A stretch of 64,000 nucleotides of DNA from Polaribacter sp. Hel_I_88 (GTDB lineage: Bacteria > Bacteroidota > Bacteroidia > Flavobacteriales > Flavobacteriaceae): the NCBI RefSeq assembly GCF_000687935.1, contig NZ_JHZZ01000001.1, positions 2,728,501-2,792,500 of the forward strand, read 5' to 3'. A program made the translations under genes and the position numbers. Shown one piece after another: positions 1 to 8,141 of this stretch. The stretch's first letter is position 1. Each line of letters opens with the position of its first letter. The notes beneath the pieces were generated by a model that saw only the letters and a program-made list of their open reading frames with translations, had not been told where the DNA came from and searched no databases.

Positions 1-631
1 CGTCAGAAACTGTATTTAAAGCCAAGTAAGTGGTTACCAAACCACCAATTACTAGAAATACAACTTGAATCACATCTGTCCAAGCCACTGCAGACAATCC
101 ACCATATAAAGAATAAGCAGCTGCAAAGAGCGCTAAGCCTGCAACTCCATACATCATTGGGATTCCCATAATGGTCTCTAAAGCAAGAGAACCTAAATAC
201 AAAACAGTAGTAAGATTTACAAAAACATACAAAGCAATCCAGAAAACCGCTAAGATGGTTTTTAGATTGGTAGAGTATCGTTTTTCAACAAACTCAGGAA
301 TGGTGTACAACCCTTTTTCAATAAAAATGGGTAGAAAATATTTTCCTACAATAATTAGAGTTAAGGCAGCCATCCATTCGTAACTAGCAATGGCTAGACC
401 AGAGGCAAAGCCAGAGCCAGACATTCCAATAAATTGTTCTGCAGAAATATTAGCAGCAATTAAAGAAGCGCCAATTGCCCACCAAGGCAACGATTTACTA
501 GCTAAAAAGTAATCTTCTGCATTTTTTTGGTGTCCTTTTTTATCTCTAGAAACCCATAATCCTACACCTAAAATTAATATAGCATAAGCTATAAAGATAA
601 TGTAATCTAATATTTCAAAACTTGCTGTCAT
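1..631 (-). CDS. Sodium/solute symporter (SSS family), N-terminal part
   Basis: Reading the minus strand from the ATG at 631 gives 210 codons that stay open to the left window edge, so the C-terminal half lies outside. The protein opens with MTASFEILDY and a hydrophobic helix (about residues 8-27). Then comes EDYFLASKSLPWW and the stretch SLIAANISAEQFIGMSGSG, which is characteristic of sodium:solute symporters (SGLT-like). Further helices follow (about 75-95, 120-145, 155-200). Members import sugars, amino acids or other solutes with sodium across the inner membrane; here a monosaccharide released by the locus is the likely cargo, which is inference from context. The gene is divergent from the 1210 gene, and a copy of the locus-wide operator (693-762) sits in front of it. 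The exact solute cannot be read from the sequence. Confidence 0.88.
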   Translation of the reverse strand, partial: MTASFEILDYIIFIAYAILILGVGLWVSRDKKGHQKNAEDYFLASKSLPWWAIGASLIAANISAEQFIGMSGSGFASGLAIASYEWMAALTLIIVGKYFLPIFIEKGLYTIPEFVEKRYSTNLKTILAVFWIALYVFVNLTTVLYLGSLALETIMGIPMMYGVAGLALFAAAYSLYGGLSAVAWTDVIQVVFLVIGGLVTTYLALNTVSD

Positions 632-692
632 AATTGTGTTGTTTTACTGTAGTGTATAGGTTTTGTTGATTGTTGAATAGTTTAAATAAATG

Positions 693-762
693 CAAATAAA
701 GTAAAAATTTGATACAAGTACAATTAGAAAGCATCTCATTTGTAGGGTAATAATGTGTCAAT
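693..762 (-). promoter_or_regulatory. Operator/promoter copy I (symporter)
   Basis: On the minus strand the first half-site ATTGACACATTA starts at 762, the second AATGAGATGCTT at 740 (22 bases apart), and a TTTG box lies at 696-693, exactly 44 bases on. The geometry is the same as at the other sites in this window. It faces the symporter gene (start 631). The rest of the 578-base divergent gap to 1210 holds copy D and otherwise nothing that I recognise. Confidence 0.72.
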
Positions 763-1062
763 AAAAACAGTTAAATAACGAATAATGTAAGCTAAAAGAA
801 TTGCTAAGAAAATAGATATTAGAGTTGTATTTTTTTACATGTATTAGTTAAATAATACTCTTTTTTTTGTTTATTTCAACGTAAAGACGTGGTAAACTTT
901 TGTAGTGATTGCTTAAATATTATTCTAAAAATAGTGATAGAATATTGATGCAAATCGACTTAAAAACGTTCATTTTTAGAAAATAAAGAACCTCGCTTGC
1001 TAAAGTGACAAAACCATTTTGCAACTATCAATATGACTAGCAATAGCTCATTTTTTGGAGGT

Positions 1063-1132
1063 TATGAAACAAAATCTACTTATAAATGAGACATTTTTAA
1101 GGGGTCTTCACATTCATTTCTTTATTTCTTTG
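1063..1132 (+). promoter_or_regulatory. Operator/promoter copy D (1210 gene)
   Basis: First half-site TATGAAACAAAA at 1063, second AATGAGACATTT at 1085 (22 bases), TTTG box at 1129-1132 (44 bases from the second half-site). It lies 78 bases before the ATG at 1210. The second half-site closely resembles that of copy I on the other side of this divergent gap. Confidence 0.75.
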
Positions 1133-1209
1133 TAGTGTAATTAGGTTAATACAAAAAATTTCTTAAAAATAACCTGTTTTAAAACTAATACTAATTAAAT
1201 TTTAAAATT

Positions 1210-2904
1210 ATGAAAAAAGGATTACTCTTATTATTTTTAACAGTAATGACTATTACTGTAAACGCTCAGGCTACCATAGAAAGTACTACTGCTGGTGGAT
1301 CGGGGAATGATTGGGAAATTGGTACAACTTGGGTTGGTGGCGTAGTGCCTAGTCCTACAGATAATGTAATTATCAATAACACAGTTCGTCTTAACGAAGT
1401 TGATGTTACTATAGCGAATATTACTGTAGCAGAAACCGGTAGATTGCTTTTAAACACGCGAAGTGCTTTAACGATTACTGGCAATTTAGTCAATAATAGA
1501 AGTGGGGGTGTGAAATTTAATAATAATCAGACTGAAGAAATGGCTTCCCTAATCATACAAGGAGCAGTATCAGGTACAGGGAATATACAAGCACAATACA
1601 AACTAGCCAGTGCTGCAGATCCTGGTAGATGGTATTTAATGGGAGTGCCAGTTTCTGGTGGTACTCTTACAGATTTTATAGCTGCTAGTACCTTAAGAAC
1701 AAACGTGGGTGGAGAAAATTCTATAGGTGTATACGATGGTAATGCAGATCCAAAGTATGATTACTTTACGGATGCTGAAGCTGTGGGTATTAACCTTATA
1801 GATGGCAAGGGGTACGCAGTCTCAGTGGCTGTTGGCTCGAACGAATTTATAGAAATTAATGGACAGTACAACAGTGCAGCTAGTGTAGATATTTCAATTT
1901 CAGATGCTGGAGATGGTTTTAACTTGTTAGGTAATCCCTATGCTGCTTTCTTATATGCTAATCCAGATGGTGATGCCACCAATAATTTGTTAACTGCCAA
2001 TAGTGGAGTTTTAGAAGAAAATACGATTTGGTTATACGACTCTGCAACGAGTGCATTTATCACAAGAAATTTAGGAGATACCGGTTTTGATCTTGCAACC
2101 TATCAAGGGTTTTTTGTAAAAGCAGCATCAGGTGGTGGTACATTTACATTTACAGAAGCAATGCAAACGCATAATAACTCAGGGAGTGTTTTTTACAAAT
2201 CAGCAAACAACAGGTTTGAAATCGATTTTAAAATAACAGATGGCGAAAATAATTCTAACGCTTCAATAAGATACATAGAAGGTACAACCACAGGTTGGGA
2301 CAATGGGTATGACAGTTCTACATTTACGGGCTATGCTACTGGTAATTTAGAAATAGCTACACAATTAGTGGCAAACAATGTTGGTAAAAATTTAGCCATA
2401 CAATCGTTGCCAAATCAAAATTTAGAAGCAACCGTAATTCCGTTAAGCATCACTGCAGAAGCTGACAAAGAAGTTACCATTTCTGCAGCTATAAAAAACG
2501 TTCCAGAAGGCATTAACGTTTATTTAGAAGATAGAGAGGCAAATACCTTTACTGTATTAGATGTCGCGAATCCTACGTTTACTTTTACACCAAGTAAAGC
2601 TTTAAGTGGTGCAGGTCGTTTTTATTTGCATACAAAAGCAGGGTCTGCTTTAAGTACAGATACAGCAACATTAGATAATGTGTCAATTTTTAATACAACT
2701 AACAATACCTTAAAAATTATTGGTTTACAAAGTGGCAACACTTCTGTAAAGATGTTTAATATCTTAGGAAAACAAGTGCTAACTACTTCTTTCGATTGCA
2801 ATGGCGCTAAAGAAATTGCATTGCCAAATGTAAGCAGAGGCGTGTATGTTGTTCAAGTAAACAATAACAACGGAAAACTAAGTAAAAAAATTATTTTAGA
2901 ATAA
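1210..2904 (+). CDS. Secreted T9SS beta-rich protein, unknown function
   Basis: This is a 564-residue exported protein. A signal peptide ends near residue 20 (VNAQ). Residues about 25-110 contain NDWEIGTTWVGGVVPSPTDN followed by short repeating beta strands, as in beta-helix or G8-like segments. Residues about 120-470 form a beta-rich region with FNLLGNPYAAFLYANPDGD and LEENTIWLYDS. The last 70 residues are a T9SS type A sorting domain (VSIFNTTNNTLKIIGLQSGN and a terminal KKIILE). Nearly the whole mature protein is homologous to the C-terminal half of the GH-A-like protein at 3462-6869, so this is a stand-alone version of that module. No catalytic motif is visible; a surface polysaccharide-binding or adhesive role is inference. 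It is preceded by operator copy D and followed 27 bases later by the 60-residue gene. Confidence 0.8.
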   Translation: MKKGLLLLFLTVMTITVNAQATIESTTAGGSGNDWEIGTTWVGGVVPSPTDNVIINNTVRLNEVDVTIANITVAETGRLLLNTRSALTITGNLVNNRSGGVKFNNNQTEEMASLIIQGAVSGTGNIQAQYKLASAADPGRWYLMGVPVSGGTLTDFIAASTLRTNVGGENSIGVYDGNADPKYDYFTDAEAVGINLIDGKGYAVSVAVGSNEFIEINGQYNSAASVDISISDAGDGFNLLGNPYAAFLYANPDGDATNNLLTANSGVLEENTIWLYDSATSAFITRNLGDTGFDLATYQGFFVKAASGGGTFTFTEAMQTHNNSGSVFYKSANNRFEIDFKITDGENNSNASIRYIEGTTTGWDNGYDSSTFTGYATGNLEIATQLVANNVGKNLAIQSLPNQNLEATVIPLSITAEADKEVTISAAIKNVPEGINVYLEDREANTFTVLDVANPTFTFTPSKALSGAGRFYLHTKAGSALSTDTATLDNVSIFNTTNNTLKIIGLQSGNTSVKMFNILGKQVLTTSFDCNGAKEIALPNVSRGVYVVQVNNNNGKLSKKIILE

Positions 2905-2931
2905 TTTAAAAAAACATTAAAAAGAAACGAT

Positions 2932-3114
2932 ATGAATAATAACATAAAAAATACACAAGATTCCCAAAACGAAATTTCGAGAAAAGAAGCCATTAAAAAA
3001 ATAGGAAATTACGGTAAGTATGCTGCCTTAACAGCACTGGGTACTTATATGATTTTGAATCCACAGAAAGCTCAAGCCTCAAGCGCACCAGAAGCTCCAG
3101 GAGTAGGATTTTAA
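2932..3114 (+). CDS. Small 60-residue protein with one hydrophobic segment
   Basis: The ORF starts 27 bases after the stop of the 1210 gene and ends just before a strong terminator, so the two are probably co-transcribed. It has a polar N-terminus with SRKEAIKKIGNYGKY, a hydrophobic stretch around residues 31-45 (AALTALGTYMILNP), then QKAQASS and a short tail ending PGVGF. The Arg-Lys pair before a hydrophobic stretch with an Ala-x-Ala end looks like an export signal. The mature part would then be only about 12 residues. I recognise the general type as small proteins that follow T9SS cargo genes in flavobacteria, but I know no function. The ATG, the tight spacing and the terminator make it likely to be real. 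Confidence 0.6.
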   Translation: MNNNIKNTQDSQNEISRKEAIKKIGNYGKYAALTALGTYMILNPQKAQASSAPEAPGVGF

Positions 3115-3147
3115 AACTAAAAATAATAGCGCAATAGGATTACTGTT

Positions 3148-3180
3148 AACCATCAAAATTTAAATTTTGATGGTTTTTAT
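3148..3180 (+). terminator. Rho-independent terminator after the 1210-2932 operon
   Basis: A perfect inverted repeat (ACCATCAAAATTT paired with AAATTTTGATGGT, 3149-3174) is followed by TTTTTAT. It closes the 1210/2932 transcription unit. Its CCATCAA/TTGATGG core recurs in the terminator at 7003. Confidence 0.8.
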
Positions 3181-3260
3181 TTAATGGATACATACGTGAT
3201 GGTTTTCTTTAAGTTTTGTTTTTTTACTCGAAAAGGACTACAAATTCTAGCGTTTTTAAC

Positions 3261-3330
3261 GATGACACAAAATTATAGCAATGCTGGCATCATTTCTACA
3301 GATGGCTTTATTACAATAGTATTTCTTTTG
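3261..3330 (+). promoter_or_regulatory. Operator/promoter copy G (3462 gene)
   Basis: First half-site GATGACACAAAA at 3261, a weaker second half GCTGGCATCATT at 3283 (22 bases), TTTG box at 3327-3330 (44 bases). It lies about 130 bases before the ATG at 3462. The rest of the gap between the terminator at 3180 and the gene holds nothing else that I recognise. Confidence 0.6.
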
Positions 3331-3461
3331 TAATATCACATTAAAGGCTCTTATTCATCATTGAGGATGCATAAGCAATGCCATGCTTTACAATGTTTTG
3401 TTGGTTGTTTTTTTGTTTACTATAAGTATTCTAAATTTTGAATTTTAAAAATATTGCCATA

Positions 3462-6400
3462 ATGAAATCTTATAAATATTATTTAATGCTGATAGTATTG
3501 CTATTCGGCTCAAAACTAGTACACGGCCAAATAGAGGCAGTACCTATTAGTTATTACGGTACTTGGGATAGAGGTGGAGGTGTTGACGACTATGCAGACC
3601 CTAAAAACGATTATATTATAGGTATAGAAGTAATGATGAATTGGGATGATGTGCAACTTGCACCCCCAACAGGAGATCCAGCAATTGATTATGATTTTTC
3701 CGCATTTCAAAATGCTTTGCAAAATGCAGCTAACCACGATAAAATTGTAAAATTAAGCATTAATGTAGGGCCAGATTCTCCATTATGGATCTATGAAAAT
3801 GGAGTTCCTAATGTAGAAATGCAAGAGGTATTAAAGCCAAAATGGTCTAATTGGCCTCATTATTTAAATGAAAATTATAAATCGTATTATTTTGAATTGC
3901 TTAATCAGTTTTCAATATTTTTAAGAACCTTACCAGATAATTTGTTTAGTAGAATAGCCTTTGTTCAGGTAAAAACGGGTGCCACAGGAGATGAAGATCC
4001 TTATAAAGGAGATCCAATAAATTTAGAATATGAAATAGATGATGCTAATTGGACAGCTTTTCGATTAGAAGCCTATCAGATATTTAAAGAATTATTTAAC
4101 GATGTAGATGACAGAAAAATTGTGTTAACCTTTAATGCAATTGATGAAGATAAATTCCCTACGGTTCGAGACTGGGTTTTTAATACAATAGACCCCGAAA
4201 TTGGTTTCGGAATTAAGGGTGGCTTTGGAAATAGAGGACATCATTTAGTTGGAGAAAGATCATGGGCAGAAAAATGGACACCTTATTTGGTAAATCCCAA
4301 AGGCTTAAAGTTATTTTCAGCATCAGAAATGGATCAGTCTTGGAATATGCCTATTTTTAATATCAATACAGAATTAGGTTTTTATTGGTCTGCTCTTGGC
4401 GCCATGTATTCTGGTCTTTCTTCTATGAACGTTTCTAAAACAGCCATTTTATATGCTTATGATCATGAAGAAATTAGAGATATCTTTAAGATGTATAACA
4501 AATATTCCAAACAAGTATTTCCTAAAACAGCAACAACCGTAGTTTCTGTTTTTCATGAAGGTTTAGATGCGTCTAACGTAGAAAAATTTCCTGAATCAAC
4601 GTATGGAAATGCCAGGAGATTAAATGTAGAACGCTATAAAAAAATTGCTGAAGCCTATAAAGATAGAGGTGCTGCAATGGGCGATACCTTAGTAATAAAA
4701 TTTGGTCAGGTAGAACAACGTCGGCAACAAGAGGATTATAATGATGTTGGTTGGGATATTGTAGAAGGAAATTATGAACGTTTTTTAACACAAATAAATC
4801 CAGATAGCACTTCAATAGCATTGTTTAGAGTTCGAGGTAAAATAGACTCACTTTCTTCAAAGTACGATCGTTTTGCGCGATCTTTTGAGCATACTGCAAA
4901 CAGAGAAAAAGACACCATGTACTTTAAATTTCATGAAGATCTTTTTATACAAACCCAACCGAAAAAATTAACCTTTACAGTTACTTGGTTAGATAGTATT
5001 GCAGGCTCTACATGGGCTTTGCAATACAAAAACAAAGCAGGATCAATAACACAAATTCAAAAAACAAGTATTGGCGATTGGCAATGGAAAAGCGAAGTTT
5101 TTGTCATAGAAGATTTAATGACAGGAGGCGTTGGCACTAATGGGGCTGATTTTATGCTGGTAAATACAGATGATAAAAACGATATTTTTAACGGTATTGA
5201 AATAGATATTGAGCGAAATCCGATTCCTACAATTAGCTCAGTCAAAGATGGCGATTGGTCAGACCCCACAACATGGGACACAGGTGTTGTACCTACAATG
5301 AATGATAATGTTCTGATCAGTCATCAAGTACGTGTTTTTTCTGAGAATAATCAAGCTAATGACGTTACCATAAATAACCCAGATGGTTTGTTGCTCATTA
5401 ATGTTCAAAAGTCATTAACCATTCATGGCAATTTAGTAAATAACGATGCCATACGATTCAATAACAACGGTATTGGGCAAGAAATGGGTACTGTTATTTT
5501 AAAAGGCACCTATAGTGGAGGTAATGTAACTGTAAATTATAAGGCTTCATTACCAAACGAAGATAATTGGTTTTTAATAGGCTCACCTTTGCAAGATGTT
5601 GCTATCTCAGACTTTATTGCAAATAGTAGCACAATAAGAAAGAATGCCAGTTTAGAAAATTCAATAGGTTTCTATAATGATTCAAAACCTCAAGGTGCTA
5701 AGTATACGTATTTTACAGATGAAGCTGCGTTAGAAGCCGGTAATTTTACATATGGTAAAGGTTATGCTGCCCTAATAGATGCTCCAGGTGGCGTCGAATC
5801 GGATAATAAATTTCAATTTAAAGGACTCTTTAACACTTCAGATGTTGCAATTAAAATATCAGATGCAGGAAACGGTTTTAATTTGTTAGGTAATCCATAC
5901 ACTACTTTCTTGTTCGCAAATATTGATGGAAATGAAACTGATAATATATTAAGCTATAATGCTTCAGTTTTAGAAGAAAATACACTTTGGTTGTATGAAA
6001 GTTCTACTGGTGCTATGTTAACAAAAAATTTAGGCGATACTGGTTTTGAGATTGCACCCATTCAAGGTTTTTTTGTGAAAGCCAAAATCGGTGGAGGTAC
6101 AGATCAAAATTTTAGAATTACAGAAGCTATGCAAACACACAATACATCAGGGAGTGTTTTTTATAAGTCAGCTTATAACAAAAGATTTCAAATCGATTTA
6201 AAAATTACAGAGGGTCAAAATAGTTCATCAACCTCAATAAGATACATAGCAGGCACTACAACTGATTGGGATAATGGATATGATAGTTCTACTTTTAATG
6301 GTGATGCGAATCTAGAAATAGCAACACAACTCGTTACCAATAATAATGGTAAAAATTTAGCGATACAATCCTTGCCAAATACAGCTTTTGAGACTGCCGT

Positions 6401-6869
6401 TATTCCGATAAGTATTATTGCTGATGCAAACAAGGAAATTACAATTTCTGCAGCAATACAAAACCTACCAAATGGACATTATGTGTTTGTAGAAGACAGA
6501 GAAGCAAATAAATTTACAGAATTAAATGACAACAATCCTTCTTTTTCTTTCAAACCCGATACTGTTGTAAGCGGTGCTGGGCGTTTTTATCTTCATACCA
6601 CCTCAGCTGTCTTAAATATAGATTCAGAAGTAGTAGAAAATGTTGCCATTTACACAACTGATACAAGTACACTAAAAATTATTGGTTTGCAAAGTGGAAA
6701 TACCGATGTAAAGATTTTTTCTACCTTAGGAAAAAAAGTGGCAGAGACTTTTTTCCATAGCAATGGTGCTAAAGAAATTGCATTATCAAATCTATGTAGA
6801 GGTATTTATATTGTTCAAGTAAATACTAAGAGTAAAACGATACGTAAAAAAGTAATTCTAGAATTATAA
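3462..6869 (+). CDS. GH-A-like TIM-barrel glycosidase fused to T9SS module
   Basis: I place the start at the ATG at 3462; an in-frame TTG at 3438 would only add eight residues before a clean signal peptide (MKSYKYYLML, ending VHGQ). The protein has 1135 residues. Residues about 25-440 form a TIM-barrel-like domain with ISYYGTWDRGG, KLSINVGPDSPLW, VQVKTGATGDE (E178) and LFSASEMDQSW (E289). The two Glu lie after what look like strands 4 and 7, as in clan GH-A retaining enzymes. Residues about 445-580 are a beta-sandwich (RVRG, YDRFARSFEH, GSTWAL, DIFNGIEIDI). From about 585 the protein is homologous to the whole mature 1210 protein, including the T9SS sorting domain. I cannot assign a CAZy family. 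It probably acts outside the cell on a polysaccharide backbone. Operator copy G precedes it and a terminator follows. Confidence 0.72.
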   Translation: MKSYKYYLMLIVLLFGSKLVHGQIEAVPISYYGTWDRGGGVDDYADPKNDYIIGIEVMMNWDDVQLAPPTGDPAIDYDFSAFQNALQNAANHDKIVKLSINVGPDSPLWIYENGVPNVEMQEVLKPKWSNWPHYLNENYKSYYFELLNQFSIFLRTLPDNLFSRIAFVQVKTGATGDEDPYKGDPINLEYEIDDANWTAFRLEAYQIFKELFNDVDDRKIVLTFNAIDEDKFPTVRDWVFNTIDPEIGFGIKGGFGNRGHHLVGERSWAEKWTPYLVNPKGLKLFSASEMDQSWNMPIFNINTELGFYWSALGAMYSGLSSMNVSKTAILYAYDHEEIRDIFKMYNKYSKQVFPKTATTVVSVFHEGLDASNVEKFPESTYGNARRLNVERYKKIAEAYKDRGAAMGDTLVIKFGQVEQRRQQEDYNDVGWDIVEGNYERFLTQINPDSTSIALFRVRGKIDSLSSKYDRFARSFEHTANREKDTMYFKFHEDLFIQTQPKKLTFTVTWLDSIAGSTWALQYKNKAGSITQIQKTSIGDWQWKSEVFVIEDLMTGGVGTNGADFMLVNTDDKNDIFNGIEIDIERNPIPTISSVKDGDWSDPTTWDTGVVPTMNDNVLISHQVRVFSENNQANDVTINNPDGLLLINVQKSLTIHGNLVNNDAIRFNNNGIGQEMGTVILKGTYSGGNVTVNYKASLPNEDNWFLIGSPLQDVAISDFIANSSTIRKNASLENSIGFYNDSKPQGAKYTYFTDEAALEAGNFTYGKGYAALIDAPGGVESDNKFQFKGLFNTSDVAIKISDAGNGFNLLGNPYTTFLFANIDGNETDNILSYNASVLEENTLWLYESSTGAMLTKNLGDTGFEIAPIQGFFVKAKIGGGTDQNFRITEAMQTHNTSGSVFYKSAYNKRFQIDLKITEGQNSSSTSIRYIAGTTTDWDNGYDSSTFNGDANLEIATQLVTNNNGKNLAIQSLPNTAFETAVIPISIIADANKEITISAAIQNLPNGHYVFVEDREANKFTELNDNNPSFSFKPDTVVSGAGRFYLHTTSAVLNIDSEVVENVAIYTTDTSTLKIIGLQSGNTDVKIFSTLGKKVAETFFHSNGAKEIALSNLCRGIYIVQVNTKSKTIRKKVILEL

Positions 6870-7002
6870 AAATGCGAAATTAAAATGTAAAATTAAAGTA
6901 GAAAATTTACAAGTAAAAAATATCTAAAAAAAAGATTACATCATATCATAAATTTGTAGATGTAAATCAAATTACAAAGAAAACAAGTCCCCCATTTTTT
7001 AA

Positions 7003-7035
7003 GCCATCAAGAATTTATTCTTGATGGTTTTTAAA
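7003..7035 (+). terminator. Rho-independent terminator after the 3462 gene
   Basis: CCATCAAGAA (7004-7013) pairs with TTCTTGATGG (7018-7027), followed by TTTTTAAATTTTT. The stem shares its core with the terminator at 3148, suggesting that the two gene ends derive from one ancestor. The rest of 6870-7228 is AT-rich and holds no gene; a weak, decayed operator-like stretch may lie at 7074-7141. Confidence 0.7.
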
Positions 7036-7228
7036 TTTTTAGATTTTCATCTAAATTCTTTCATAATAATAGTGATAAAACAATTTCAACCAATGAATGA
7101 CATTCTTTCTATAGATTTTTGAAAGGTCTTTTTTTTACTTTATATACAATGAAATCGTTTAAATTTTTATGTAAACAAGAAACATTAAATTGTAGGAAAC
7201 ACCTTTTTTTATAAAACACTACTATGAT

Positions 7229-7930
7229 CAAATTGAAGCTGTACCTATTAAATAATATGTCGTTTGGGATACAGAAGAAGGAGTAGAAGACTATTCAGAC
7301 CTTAATAATGACTATATAGTAGGAATTGAAGTTGTAGAGCGATGGTCTGAAGTGCAGCTTAGCGCCTGTAAAATATACACTTTTACAAAATTTAGACGGG
7401 CACTAGAGGGTGCAGCAAATTATGATAAATTAGTCAAGTTAAGTCTCGAAGTTGGCCCAGATGCACCACTTTGGATTTATGAAAATGGAGTATCTAACTT
7501 ACATATGCAAAAAAATTTAAAGCCCAAATAGTTAAATCGTCCTAATTATTTCAACCCCACTTACAAAAAGTATTATTTTGATTGAATAAAAAATTTCGCT
7601 CTTTTTTTGCGAGAATTACCTCAACATTTGTTTAATCGCATTGAATTTGTCTAAGTAAAAACTGGTGCTACAGGAGATTAAGCCCCTTAAAAAGGAGATC
7701 CTGTAAATTCAGAATACATTATAGACGAAAATGATGACGATTGGAGAGCATTTAGTTTGGAATCTTATAAGAAATTTAAAGAACTGTTTAACGATGTTTC
7801 TGATTGAAAAATTGTGTTATCTTTTAATGCAATTGACGAAGATAAATTTCCTATTATTCGTGATTAGGTTTTTAATGAGATTGACCCTGAAATTGGTTTT
7901 GGTGTAAAAGGTGGTTTTGGTAATAGTTGT
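7229..7930 (+). pseudogene. Dead GH-A-like glycosidase copy with in-frame stops
   Basis: Translation from 7229 gives QIEAVPIK-stop, then VEDYSDLNNDYIVGIEV, KLSLEVGPDAPLWIYENGV, VKTGATGD-stop and KIVLSFNAIDEDKFP, ending near DPEIGFGVKGGFGNS. This aligns end to end with residues about 23-265 of the 3462 protein. Eight internal stops (TAA, TAG and TGA) interrupt it, but the frame holds throughout: the codon at 7919 is still in phase with 7229. One stop replaces the candidate catalytic Glu of the GATGDE motif. No signal peptide can be seen upstream. The copy breaks off at about 7925, where sulfatase-like sequence begins. Confidence 0.88.
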
Positions 7931-8013
7931 TGATGACTTTAATGATTGGATTGGTGTTTAAGGTATTTCCTCACAAATAAAAACACTAAATATTAACGAG
8001 TTGGTTTAGCGTC
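7926..8013 (+). pseudogene. Sulfatase N-terminal fragment (remnant)
   Basis: In a new frame the sequence reads VVDDFNDWIGV-stop-GISSQIKTLNINELV-stop. This matches the N-terminal metal-binding region of the sulfatase at 29509 (VDDLNDWIGV, then SQIKTPNIDKLAE). Only about 28 codons survive, with two stops and no Cys-x-Pro-Ser-Arg. The fragment is joined directly to the broken GH-A-like copy, so a deletion fused two dead genes. Confidence 0.72.
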
Positions 8014-8045
8014 CTTTGACTTTAAAAAAAACTTTGAACAGGGTA

Positions 8046-8115
8046 AATGGGACAATATAACACGATATGTGAAACATATTTACTTGGTTAATCTTATATA
8101 AAGTTTGGTTCTTTG
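8046..8115 (+). promoter_or_regulatory. Operator/promoter copy H (8142 gene)
   Basis: First half-site AATGGGACAATA at 8046, second TGTGAAACATAT at 8068 (22 bases), TTTG box at 8112-8115 (44 bases). It lies 26 bases before the ATG at 8142. The half-sites are more degenerate than at other copies, but both spacings are exact. Confidence 0.6.
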
Positions 8116-8141
8116 GAAAACCAACTGTAAATATTTAACTT

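Noticed and set aside
171..383. 70-codon plus-strand ORF near the left edge
   Set aside because: It lies antisense to the conserved symporter reading frame and has no motif of its own.
3438..3461. TTG start eight codons before the 3462 ATG
   Set aside because: It would put a polar stretch in front of a clean signal peptide that starts at the ATG at 3462. The same reasoning rejects the GTG at 11028 and the TTG at 37625.
7229..7930. Stop-codon recoding to explain the in-frame stops
   Set aside because: All three stop codons occur inside the frame, neighbouring genes use stops normally, and half of the gene is missing; a pseudogene is simpler.
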